Assembly (NCBI GenBank): GCA_937899245.1
Contig: CALDKB010000043.1
Span: 1-43,346 of the forward strand
DNA length: 43,346 nt
Origin: an uncultured Bacteroidales bacterium
GTDB taxonomy: Bacteria > Bacteroidota > Bacteroidia > Bacteroidales > ML635J-15
Direction of reading: 5' to 3'
The notes under the pieces are model-generated. The model made no database searches and was not told where the DNA came from. It worked only from the letters and a program-made list of their open reading frames with translations. The position numbers and the translations under genes are program-made. Positions 33,996 through 41,082 of the stretch are shown here, in pieces; position 1 is the first letter of the stretch; every line of letters begins with the position of its first letter.

Positions 33996-35789
33996 ATGGG
34001 ATTTTGGGAATTTTTAGGAGATGTTGCAGAAGGTGCATTAGAATATCAAAGTATAGTTGCCAATGAAAATGCAGAATATGTAGATAAAGGGATACGCTGT
34101 TATAAAAATGGCAATTACAATGAAGCGTTTAGGTACTTTAAAATGGCTGCAGAACGTAATAATTCAAATGCAATGTACAACCTTGCGCTATGTTACAGAT
34201 ATGGTGAAGGTACTGATATGGATTATGAGGAAGCTGTTTATTGGTATAGAAAAGCCGCAGAAAAGGGCGTTTCTGGCGCAAAAGAAGCTATTGATGAAAT
34301 AGGAAGTGATACAGGTTGCCTCATACAGAAGGATGATTTGTTTGCTATTCGCAAAGGATACATAACAAAATTTTCGTTGTCAAATGTGTCATATTCATGG
34401 AATGGTAATAATTATACCGATAGAAAAGTTACAATAAAGATTGGAAGACTGCAAAACGAATCAGCACATCATAGTGGTTCTGTAAAATTAATGTTTTGGT
34501 ATTGTAAAACAGCATATAATGGAGACCATTTGGATGGTACTCTAATGGCAGAAGATGTATATAGTTCGAGTGGAAGCAGAGGTAATTGTTACGGATGGAG
34601 CGATATAGAGTTCGTAATGGACATGGACGGCAATCCACCAACTGGAGATTATTTTCCTATTCTTACTGTAAACGAATTGGACGAGGATGGTTCATGGTAT
34701 ATTGTGGGATATTGTAATTTTGATAAAAAACAACACTGGAATCAAGAAGAAGAAATTATGAGTACAGATGAATTAACTTCGTTGGCAGAAGAACACTGGA
34801 ACAACGAAGAGTATGAAGAAGCTGCTGAATTGTATCTTGAAGCAGCAGAACAAGGTGATGCTTATGCGCAATATGCGATTGGATTTTGCTATGACAATGG
34901 AACCGGTACAAATCAGGACTATCGTAAGGCGTTAAAATGGTATCGAAAGGCTGCTGAACAGGAAAATGCTGATGCACAATATAGTCTTGGATGTTGCTAT
35001 TTGCTTGGAAATGGCGTAGAAAAATGTGAAAAAGAAGGTGTTCGTTGGTTTAGGAAAGCAGCAGAACAAGGGCATGCAGGCGCGCAATGCGCTCTTGGCT
35101 ATTGTTATGAAAAAGGCATTGGCATTGAACAATCGTACAATGAAGCCGTAAAATTGTATAGAATGGCAGCTGAACAAGGGTATGCAATTGCTCAAAACAA
35201 TCTAGGTGCTTGTTATGGAGAAGGCCATGGCGTTGAACAATCTTACACAGAAGCTTTAAAATGGTATAATAAATCTATTGAGCAGGAATGTGATGTAGCA
35301 TATGCAAATCTTGGAGAATACTATGAAAAAGGGAATGGGGTACCAAAAGATTACAACAAGGCTCTTGAGTTTTATAATCTAGCATTTGAAAAAGGATATG
35401 AAAATGCAAAAGAAGGGATTGACAGGGTTTCTGCAATATTAAATGGTGGCAATGTAGAATCAACCGCAACGCATTCCGACAATGAGCAGGAATACATTGA
35501 AACTCTAAAGGAAATCATTGCAGACGATGGAGAAATAACGGACAGAGAACGTCGTTTGCTTGAAAAATTACGCACAAAACTTGGCATTTCGGAAAGCCGC
35601 GCAAAGGAACTGGAAGATGCACTTGCCAATCCTTCGCTTACAGCCGAGGAGCAGGAATATTTGGACGAATACAAGTCAATAGCTGCCGATGGCAAAATTA
35701 CCGACAAGGAACGCAAGTTGCTCGATAAAATCCGAAAGATGTCGGGAATAAGTGAAGAAAGAGCAAGAGAAATAGAAAAGATGGCATAA
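33996..35789 (+). CDS. Sel1-repeat protein with inserted beta domain and tandem TerB-like tail
   Basis: 597 residues. Sel1-like repeats at about 27-105 (CYRYGEGTDMDYEEAVYWYRKAAEKG) are followed by a beta-rich insert at about 115-245 (VSYSWNGNNYTDRKVTIKIG ... WYIVGYCNF). Five to six further Sel1 repeats span about 262-475. At the C-terminus are two similar helical units (EYIETLKEIIADDGEITDRERRLLEKLR and EYLDEYKSIAADGKITDKERKLLDKIR) resembling short TerB/EF-hand-like modules. Sel1 repeats are protein-binding solenoids, so this may be the scaffold or sensor of the three-gene operon. Only 9 bp follow the FRG stop. Confidence 0.85.
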   Translation: MGFWEFLGDVAEGALEYQSIVANENAEYVDKGIRCYKNGNYNEAFRYFKMAAERNNSNAMYNLALCYRYGEGTDMDYEEAVYWYRKAAEKGVSGAKEAIDEIGSDTGCLIQKDDLFAIRKGYITKFSLSNVSYSWNGNNYTDRKVTIKIGRLQNESAHHSGSVKLMFWYCKTAYNGDHLDGTLMAEDVYSSSGSRGNCYGWSDIEFVMDMDGNPPTGDYFPILTVNELDEDGSWYIVGYCNFDKKQHWNQEEEIMSTDELTSLAEEHWNNEEYEEAAELYLEAAEQGDAYAQYAIGFCYDNGTGTNQDYRKALKWYRKAAEQENADAQYSLGCCYLLGNGVEKCEKEGVRWFRKAAEQGHAGAQCALGYCYEKGIGIEQSYNEAVKLYRMAAEQGYAIAQNNLGACYGEGHGVEQSYTEALKWYNKSIEQECDVAYANLGEYYEKGNGVPKDYNKALEFYNLAFEKGYENAKEGIDRVSAILNGGNVESTATHSDNEQEYIETLKEIIADDGEITDRERRLLEKLRTKLGISESRAKELEDALANPSLTAEEQEYLDEYKSIAADGKITDKERKLLDKIRKMSGISEERAREIEKMA

Positions 35790-35901
35790 AGCAGAATTCT
35801 TTGAGGAAAGTCATACCGGCTTTCCTCTTTTTTTTGCTTTTTCTATACCTCATTTCAATAATAAATAATATTTTTGCATCGCCAATCGAATTGTAACAGC
35901 G

Positions 35902-35933
35902 GTTACAGTAACGGCGGTTGCAATTGTAAAATA
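35902..35933 (+). repeat. Direct repeat, left copy, flanking the DUF234-type ATPase gene
   Basis: The 32 bp beginning GTTACAGTAACGGCGGTTGC match 27 of 32 positions with 37252-37283. It lies immediately before the ATPase start (35943). A -7 box TATTTTTG is at 35869-35876, preceded at nine bases by a half-match (TTTCAAT) to the TTTGGCAAT element. Confidence 0.75.
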
Positions 35934-35942
35934 TTGTAAATT

Positions 35943-37247
35943 ATGAAATTCTACGATAGAGAGATAGAGACGGAGACTTTGAAAGGTATTGAAAAGAGGT
36001 CGGCAACATACGCACAGATGACAGTGGTAACAGGAAGACGGCGGATTGGAAAGACATCTTTGATTAGGCATTCGTTTGCCGAGATTCCTTTCGTTTATTT
36101 CTTTGTAACACGCAAGAGCGAAGCCATGCTTTGTGCCGAACTTTGCGAGAATGTGCGCTATGTACTGAATGAGGATATTGGAGATTTCTCATCGTTTTCA
36201 AGGCTTTTCAATGCGATAATGAACCTATCCAAGCGCATTAACTTCACATTGGTGCTCGACGAATTTCAGAATCTAAACTATGCCAATCCTGCCCTTTTTT
36301 CCGACATCCAGAATATTTGGGATGCCAATAAGGACGACAGCAAGCTGAATCTTGTGCTTTGCGGTTCGGTTTACTCGATGATGACAAAGATTTTCGACGA
36401 TTCCAAGGAACCTCTATATGGCAGGGCAACCAGTCGAATAAATTTGAAGCCTTTCAAGATATCTACCATGAAAGAGATACTTGCCGATGGAAATCCCAAC
36501 TTTACTTCCGACGACCTTCTTACGCTTTATATGCTCACTGGTGGTGTTGCAAAGTATGTTGAGCAGTTGGTCATGGACAATGCTTTTACAAAAGACGATA
36601 TGATTCGTTCGGTTTTTTCGTTCGGGTCGTACTTCATTACCGAAGGCTATGAAATGCTCCGCGATGAATTCGGCAAGGAATATTCCAATTATTTTTCCAT
36701 ACTTCAGGCTATTGCCGATGGAAATACGGAACGTGGCAACATCAAGAATGTTACGGGAATTGAGCCAGGCGGTTACCTTGACAAACTAGAAAAAAACTAC
36801 AACCTGTTGAATCGGCACAGAGCCTATATGCAGTCGCCAAACACCCACAGTGTGAAATATTTTATTCGCGATAACTTTCTGACATTTTGGTTTAGATTTG
36901 TTCATAAGTATCGGAGCGCCATCGAGATAGGTAATCTTGAATATGTGCAGGACAAGGTATTTGCCGACTATGATACATTTTCGGGATTTGTGCTTGAACG
37001 TTATTTTCATCAACTTTATGCCGAAAAGGGTTGCTACAACATTGTTACAAACTATTGGAAGGGTGGTGGTAATGAAATAGATATGATTGCAGTTAACGAA
37101 GTTGACAAGCATTTGGTCGTGGCCGAATGTAAGCGACAAGCAAAACGAATAAACCTTAATACACTAAAGGACAAGGCTGTTGACATAGTCGCCAAGCACC
37201 GCAATTGGAACATTGAGTTCGTTGGACTTTCGCTTGAGGATATGTAA
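35943..37247 (+). CDS. ATPase with C-terminal DUF234-type nuclease-like domain
   Basis: 434 residues. The AAA-type ATPase has Walker A GRRRIGKT at 31-38 and Walker B FTLVLDEFQN at 101-110. A winged-helix middle follows, then a C-terminal segment (about 385-412: GGGNEIDMIAVNEVDKHLVVAECKRQ) with the E...D...E-x-K spacing of PD-(D/E)XK nuclease-like folds. This is the archaeal-ATPase/DUF234 architecture found widely in anaerobes, with unclear role; a defence or mobile-element link is often suspected. The gene is flanked by 32-bp direct repeats, so it may be a discrete cassette. Confidence 0.85.
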   Translation: MKFYDREIETETLKGIEKRSATYAQMTVVTGRRRIGKTSLIRHSFAEIPFVYFFVTRKSEAMLCAELCENVRYVLNEDIGDFSSFSRLFNAIMNLSKRINFTLVLDEFQNLNYANPALFSDIQNIWDANKDDSKLNLVLCGSVYSMMTKIFDDSKEPLYGRATSRINLKPFKISTMKEILADGNPNFTSDDLLTLYMLTGGVAKYVEQLVMDNAFTKDDMIRSVFSFGSYFITEGYEMLRDEFGKEYSNYFSILQAIADGNTERGNIKNVTGIEPGGYLDKLEKNYNLLNRHRAYMQSPNTHSVKYFIRDNFLTFWFRFVHKYRSAIEIGNLEYVQDKVFADYDTFSGFVLERYFHQLYAEKGCYNIVTNYWKGGGNEIDMIAVNEVDKHLVVAECKRQAKRINLNTLKDKAVDIVAKHRNWNIEFVGLSLEDM

Positions 37248-37251
37248 TGTC

Positions 37252-37283
37252 GTTACTGTAATGGCGGTTGCAAATATAAAACA
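37252..37283 (+). repeat. Direct repeat, right copy, flanking the DUF234-type ATPase gene
   Basis: The 32 bp beginning GTTACTGTAATGGCGGTTGC match the left copy at 27 of 32 positions. It begins 4 bp after the ATPase stop codon. Confidence 0.75.
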
Positions 37284-37348
37284 GAGTTGTTGCCACGCTA
37301 TCGTATAGTCTTGGAAATTTCCTGAAACAATTTTCTCCATTGCTAAGT

Positions 37349-37374
37349 TTTGGCAATTTGAAGTGATATTTTTG
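37349..37374 (+). promoter_or_regulatory. Promoter element TTTGGCAAT-N9-TATTTTTG of zinc-ribbon copy 2
   Basis: TTTGGCAAT (37349-37357), nine bases, TATTTTTG (37367-37374), then 25 nt to the ATG at 37400. Zinc-ribbon copy 1 (26531) has a -7 box but not the TTTGGCAAT part. Confidence 0.6.
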
Positions 37375-37399
37375 TAATGAATTTAAAAACGCACGAATT

Positions 37400-37606
37400 A
37401 TGATTAGAGGAAAAAGAATATTCAAATGTACCGAATGTGGCGAAAAATTTCGCGCAGACGATATTGAACTGAACGCCACTGTGCTTTCGGTTCCACAGCC
37501 TTGTCCACACTGCCAGAGCATAAGGACTATGCCGTGGGGATTCATGTCGTTCCTGAGCAAGTCAACTTACGAAGATATTTGGAAACAAATGGAAGAAAGG
37601 AAATAG
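37400..37606 (+). CDS. Zinc-ribbon protein (copy 2 of duplicated module)
   Basis: 68 residues, paralogue of the protein at 26531-26740. The zinc ligands are Cys10, Cys13, Cys35 and Cys38 (CTECGEKF ... QPCPHC), and the helical tail MSFLSKSTYEDIWKQMEERK matches copy 1. The YkvA-like gene follows after 2 bp. Unlike copy 1 it carries the TTTGGCAAT promoter, so the two copies are probably expressed differently. Function unknown. Confidence 0.8.
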   Translation: MIRGKRIFKCTECGEKFRADDIELNATVLSVPQPCPHCQSIRTMPWGFMSFLSKSTYEDIWKQMEERK

Positions 37607-37608
37607 AT

Positions 37609-37917
37609 ATGTCAGGTTATTTAGAAGAAAAAGAAGAATCACACGTTGGTGCGTGGATTTGGGCAGTGCTTGGGGTAATATATGCAATATCGCCAGTCGA
37701 CCTGTTGCCCGACGTAATTCCCGTTGCAGGATGGGTTGATGATATACTGATTACAGTAACTGGCGGTCTTAATCTTATCCAGTCGTACCTTAAAGAATCC
37801 AACGAGCACCTCGCGAAGATTGTCAAGGGCATTAAGTGGGTTCTGATTGTGCTTGGAATTTTAATCATCGCAATAATTGCACTCGTGGTGGTCGGAATTG
37901 TAAATTTGTTTGCATAA
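37609..37917 (+). CDS. YkvA/DUF1232-like membrane protein (copy 2)
   Basis: 102 residues from the ATG at 37609 (MSGYLEEKEESH). A longer frame from 37501 runs through the zinc-ribbon gene and is not used. The signature YAISPVDLLPDVIPVAGWVDD and the SNEHLAKIVKGIKW block match copy 1, and the C-terminal 25 residues form one membrane helix. It begins 2 bp after the zinc-ribbon stop, so the pair is translationally linked. Role unknown. Confidence 0.85.
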   Translation: MSGYLEEKEESHVGAWIWAVLGVIYAISPVDLLPDVIPVAGWVDDILITVTGGLNLIQSYLKESNEHLAKIVKGIKWVLIVLGILIIAIIALVVVGIVNLFA

Positions 37918-38053
37918 ATCTATTGGTTATAATTTCAATAATTCAAAGTTTATGGTTGTTTGAGGTGGTTTATAAGTTTGAAATGGTCTAACAACCTCAA
38001 ACAATCCGAAACAACTTCAAACAACCTCAAACAATATTAAATCACACTTAGAT

Positions 38054-38539
38054 ATGTTATCAACCTTAGAAAAAATGACACTAAAGCTTCGCACCGGCTG
38101 GTCGCCGGCAATTGTTGACTACATCCGCGACATGGACGAAGCAAATGTGTATATTTCGGCAGGATTGAAGGAAGGTCGTGTCAACGGCAAGGCCGCCCTG
38201 CTTAACCCAACAATAGTCGGCGAGGCATTCAACTGCCGCAACTGGTACGGCAAAAAACACCCAGATTATTGGGACTGGTGCAATGCCGACCTTATGGGCG
38301 AAGGCTACCCTCCACACGATGAAAATGGCGACCCATTCGAGCTTCATCACATCGGACAGCAACCCAACTCACCACTTGCCGAACTAACAGCCGCACAGCA
38401 CCACGATAACGGCAATTTTCAGGCACTTCACCAGTTCGACGAATATTCTACCATCGAACGCGATGAGTTCGAGAAGGAACGCGAAAAGCACTGGATGGCG
38501 AGGTTCCAGGATTTCAAGGACTGCTACGATAAAATGTAA
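38054..38539 (+). CDS. Stand-alone LHH (HNH/Endonuclease VII superfamily) nuclease
   Basis: 161 residues. The C-terminal half carries FELHHIGQQPNSPLAELT (LHH at 97-99), the hallmark of the LHH nuclease family (PF14411), with a downstream His near 126. In polymorphic toxins this domain is the C-terminal warhead. Here there is no signal, repeat or pre-toxin region, only about 85 residues before it (NWYGKKHPDYWDWCNADLMGEG). No immunity gene is obvious next door. A Leu/Thr repeat-like AACAACCTCAAACAA tract lies just upstream (37995-38035). Free-standing toxin, orphan cassette or housekeeping nuclease are all possible. Confidence 0.85.
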   Translation: MLSTLEKMTLKLRTGWSPAIVDYIRDMDEANVYISAGLKEGRVNGKAALLNPTIVGEAFNCRNWYGKKHPDYWDWCNADLMGEGYPPHDENGDPFELHHIGQQPNSPLAELTAAQHHDNGNFQALHQFDEYSTIERDEFEKEREKHWMARFQDFKDCYDKM

Positions 38540-38566
38540 TAACTAAATAACTGCCGGTTAGCCGCA

Positions 38567-38597
38567 ACAAAAAAGGGTCGTCCAATGGACGGCCCTT
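38567..38597 (-). terminator. Terminator of the infC-rpmI-rplT cluster
   Basis: Stem AAGGGTCGTCC / GGACGGCCCTT (one G-U pair, 3-nt loop), followed on the minus strand by TTTTTTG. It lies 30 bp past the rplT stop, between convergent genes. Confidence 0.85.
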
Positions 38598-38626
38598 CGT
38601 ATTATCACCTACCTAAAAAATTTCAA

Positions 38627-38971
38627 TTATTTTACCTTGTTGCAGATTGCTGCAAATGCTTCAGGATTGTTCATGGCCAAATCAGCAAGAACCTTGCGGT
38701 TGATGTCGATATTGTTAGCATGAAGCTTACCCATTAATTGAGAATAACTCAAACCATTTAGACGAGCGCCTGCGTTGATTCTCTGAATCCACAATGCACG
38801 GAATTCTCTCTTTTTGTTTTTTCTGTCTCTATAAGCATAAGCAAGACCTTTTTCGTATGCGTTCTTTGCTACGGTCCAAACCTTACCTCTTGCTCCAAAA
38901 TAACCTCTAGTCTGAGAAAGAACTTTTCTTCTTCTGTTTCTAGCGGCAACTACGTTTACACTTCTTGGCAT
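38627..38971 (-). CDS. rplT: 50S ribosomal protein L20
   Basis: 114-aa 23S-rRNA-binding assembly protein of the large subunit. The N-terminus MPRSVNVVAARNRRRKVL, the GYFGARGKVWTVAKNAYEKGLAYAYRDRKNKKREFRALWI core and the globular C-terminal domain are all typical. It is last in thrS-remnant, infC, rpmI, rplT. A hairpin at 38987-39029 sits just before its start and may be a control site, since L20 represses this operon in other bacteria. Confidence 0.98.
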   Translation of the reverse strand: MPRSVNVVAARNRRRKVLSQTRGYFGARGKVWTVAKNAYEKGLAYAYRDRKNKKREFRALWIQRINAGARLNGLSYSQLMGKLHANNIDINRKVLADLAMNNPEAFAAICNKVK

Positions 38972-38986
38972 AATCTTAAAATTTGC

Positions 38987-39029
38987 GAACGTTAGCGTCC
39001 TTTTGATCGGAACTTGCGGCTAAACGTTC
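38987..39029 (-). promoter_or_regulatory. Hairpin upstream of rplT (candidate L20 control site)
   Basis: On the minus strand GAACGTTTAGC pairs with GCTAACGTTC (one bulge), with an inner GTTCC/GGAC pairing. The structure ends 15 nt before the rplT ATG. It could shelter the start or mimic the 23S binding site of L20. Seen by eye, not folded. Confidence 0.45.
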
Positions 39030-39067
39030 TGGTTCATAATTTAATTTTCATTCGTGTCGTATGGAAA

Positions 39068-39265
39068 TTATTTCATTCCAAGCAACAACTTTACAGATTT
39101 TTCCTTGTTTTCAGCTACTGTTGTGTAGTGAGCAAGTTCTCTTTTGCGCTTTGTAGCCTTCTTTGTCAAGATATGGCTCTTAAAAGCATGTCTTCTTTTG
39201 ATTTTACCGGTACCAGTCAAGAAAAATCTTTTCTTAGCTCCGGAATTAGTCTTCATCTTTGGCAT
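39068..39265 (-). CDS. rpmI: 50S ribosomal protein L35
   Basis: 65-residue basic protein (MPKMKTNSGAKKRFFLTGTGKIKRRHAFKSH ...) with the usual L35 sequence and length. It lies between infC (22 bp) and rplT (96 bp), the standard gene order. Confidence 0.98.
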   Translation of the reverse strand: MPKMKTNSGAKKRFFLTGTGKIKRRHAFKSHILTKKATKRKRELAHYTTVAENKEKSVKLLLGMK

Positions 39266-39287
39266 TGTTCTAAATTTTTTAAAGTTA

Positions 39288-39821
39288 TTATTTCTTTTTA
39301 GGTTTTGGTGATATCACTATTTGCATTTTCTTTCCTTCTAGCTTTGGCATCTGGTCAATCTTGCCATATTCCTCAAGGTCGTTTGCGAGCTTCAGAAGAA
39401 GGATTTCTCCCTGCTCCTTATAAACAATCGAACGTCCCTTGAAAAATACGTATGCCTTTACCTTGTCGCCTTCTTCCAGGAATTTCTTTGCATGGTTCAA
39501 CTTGAAGTTATAGTCGTGGTCGTCGGTCTGCGGTCCAAAACGCAATTCCTTGATGACAATCTTCTGTGCCTTGCTCAGCAATTCCTTCTGCTTGCGCTTC
39601 TGCTGGTAGAGAAACTTTTGATAATCGATAACCCTGCAAACCGGTGGATCTGCTGTTGGAACGATTTCAACTAGGTCCATTTCAAGCTGTTCTGCCATCT
39701 CAATGGCTTCCCTTATGCTATAAACACCCGGTTTCTCGACATTATCGCCAGTTACACGTACAAATGGTGCGCGAATTGCGCGATTAATTCTGTGGTCGTC
39801 TTGTTGATTTTCTTTACCCAT
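39288..39821 (-). CDS. infC: Translation initiation factor IF-3
   Basis: 177-aa initiation factor that keeps 30S subunits free and proofreads the start codon. The N-domain has RAPFVRVTGDN...VEIVPTADPPVCRVIDYQKFLY, followed by a lysine-rich linker. The C-domain has KELRFGPQTDDHDYNFKLNHAKKFLEEGDKVKAYVFFKGR. I use the ATG at 39821; the infC gene of many bacteria starts with a rare AUU, but here an ordinary ATG fits. A purine-rich AGGAGGA lies about 19 nt upstream, farther than usual. Confidence 0.98.
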   Translation of the reverse strand: MGKENQQDDHRINRAIRAPFVRVTGDNVEKPGVYSIREAIEMAEQLEMDLVEIVPTADPPVCRVIDYQKFLYQQKRKQKELLSKAQKIVIKELRFGPQTDDHDYNFKLNHAKKFLEEGDKVKAYVFFKGRSIVYKEQGEILLLKLANDLEEYGKIDQMPKLEGKKMQIVISPKPKKK

Positions 39822-39851
39822 ATAATTTATTAAAAAACTTTCCTCCTTTTA

Positions 39852-39956
39852 TTAGTCAATATACTTCTTAACTTCGTCGTTTACACGCACAGAAAGCAAA
39901 GCCTTACCTTGCTTCAAATTCCTAACGGAACCGTCGTGTAAAACAATCTTTATCAT
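39852..39956 (-). pseudogene. thrS remnant (34-codon TGS-like fragment)
   Basis: A 34-codon frame starting MIKIVLHDGSVRNL, which matches the N-terminus of bacterial threonyl-tRNA synthetase (the TGS domain begins MIKI-x-x-x-DGSVR), and ending LSVRVNDEVKKYID. The end could be the second half of the TGS fold or the extreme C-terminus of ThrS. Canonically thrS precedes infC, so the rest (about 600 codons) appears deleted. It lies 30 bp before infC, with a -7 box TAATTTTG at 39986-39993, so it may still be translated as a leader peptide. Confidence 0.55.
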
Positions 39957-40404
39957 CTTGTTGTTTTATAATCAAAAATTTCGCGCAAAATTATTACTTT
40001 TTTTTAGATAAACCCAGATATGAGAAAATAAATTTTACCCCGATTTATAATAGATAAATATTTAATAATCAAATATTTATAACTATTTTTGTATTTTCAG
40101 TCGGCACCAACGAGATTCTTTTTCGGTGGCGGAGTGTTCATAATTTGTTAATTTTTTGAGGGAAAAAGAGTTGTGGGAAAACATTTGGGCTTAAAGACTT
40201 GATGCCATTCTTGACTTTTAGACTTTTAGTCCCTAGTTTCAATGGCTGTGGCGTTTGATGATAACTAAAGGTTAAAGATTTGATTGTCTGCTTAATAAAA
40301 TAGTTACTTGAAATAATCGTACAAAAAAATAGGAAAGGAATTAAGAATTGAAACACAGCAAGCTTTGGTGTTAACATATTTCTTGCATTGCTTTTCAAAT
40401 ATGG
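39957..40404. other. Gap between the ribosomal cluster and the AbiL-like pair
   Basis: Contains the -7 box for the thrS-remnant/infC transcript (39986-39993, minus), AT-rich sequence, and GACTTTTAGACTTTTAG-type short repeats near 40215-40235. An 86-codon minus frame at 40138-40398 has low-complexity, Lys/Ser/Phe-rich content and is not supported as a gene. Confidence 0.5.
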
Positions 40405-41079
40405 CTACCTGCGTGAATATGATCTTTTTCTTGGATAGGTGTACCTCCCATCACACAAGTAGTGTGCTTTGGCCACATTCTGCCTTTTGAGCATGTCCCC
40501 ATTTCTCCTAACTGCTTTCTTATCTTCATCTGTCTTGCCATCATTTATTTGAATAAAATCAAGCCCAGTATAAGACGAGAAAGCAGCTGCCATATACTTG
40601 AAACCGCTTTCTGGCTTCCCTTTAACTTTTATACACTCATCCCTCTTCACTGTGTATTTGTAATAGTCTTTGTCTGGTAATAGCTTTGTGTATCTGATGG
40701 ATTCCACCACAGGATAGTTCACATACATCTTGCCATTTCTCGTTTCGTCATCGAAATACTCAAGCATCACCTCAAGGTTCTTGTTCCATTGTTCAAGAGG
40801 AATACTCTTGTTGTGGAAATCATAGTCGAACACAAGAAAAACTTCCGAAAAATCATCTTCATTGTAGCCTCCAAGCTTGTCATCCTCACGTTTCTTTGAG
40901 GCCTCCTGCAAAACCCTGAGCAACGACATGTCATTCTTTTTCAGATTCTTATATAAAGTATGAAAGCCTGTATTGTATGTAAATTCAACGATGACTTCAT
41001 CTTTGTTGAAATACAACTCTTTAAGAGCATTGAAAATGTTGACCTCTCTTTCCTCTCCTTCAAAAACAAACAGTATCAT
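40405..41079 (-). CDS. Toprim-like protein of an AbiL/RloAB-type pair
   Basis: 224 residues. The N-terminus ILFVFEGEERE supplies the Toprim Glu (Glu7), and VFLVFDYDFH (Asp85, Asp87) supplies the DxD. This pattern is shared by RloB/AbiLii-like proteins, which pair with an ABC-type ATPase. The C-terminal third is Lys/Arg-rich. It starts 3 bp after the stop of the ATPase gene. A predicted nuclease or nucleotide-processing effector of an anti-phage (abortive infection) system; the family call is by motif and context only. Confidence 0.7.
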   Translation of the reverse strand: MILFVFEGEEREVNIFNALKELYFNKDEVIVEFTYNTGFHTLYKNLKKNDMSLLRVLQEASKKREDDKLGGYNEDDFSEVFLVFDYDFHNKSIPLEQWNKNLEVMLEYFDDETRNGKMYVNYPVVESIRYTKLLPDKDYYKYTVKRDECIKVKGKPESGFKYMAAAFSSYTGLDFIQINDGKTDEDKKAVRRNGDMLKRQNVAKAHYLCDGRYTYPRKRSYSRR

Positions 41080-41082
41080 ACC

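Noticed and set aside
40101..40118. Stretch resembling the 3' end of a tRNA (T-arm/acceptor) on the minus strand, possibly an attachment site
   Set aside because: No anticodon or D-arm can be found and there is no second copy in the window, so neither a tRNA nor an att site can be supported.
40138..40398. 86-codon minus-strand frame after the Toprim-like gene
   Set aside because: Low-complexity Lys/Phe/Ser composition and internal GACTTTTAGACTTTTAG repeats; no sign of coding constraint.
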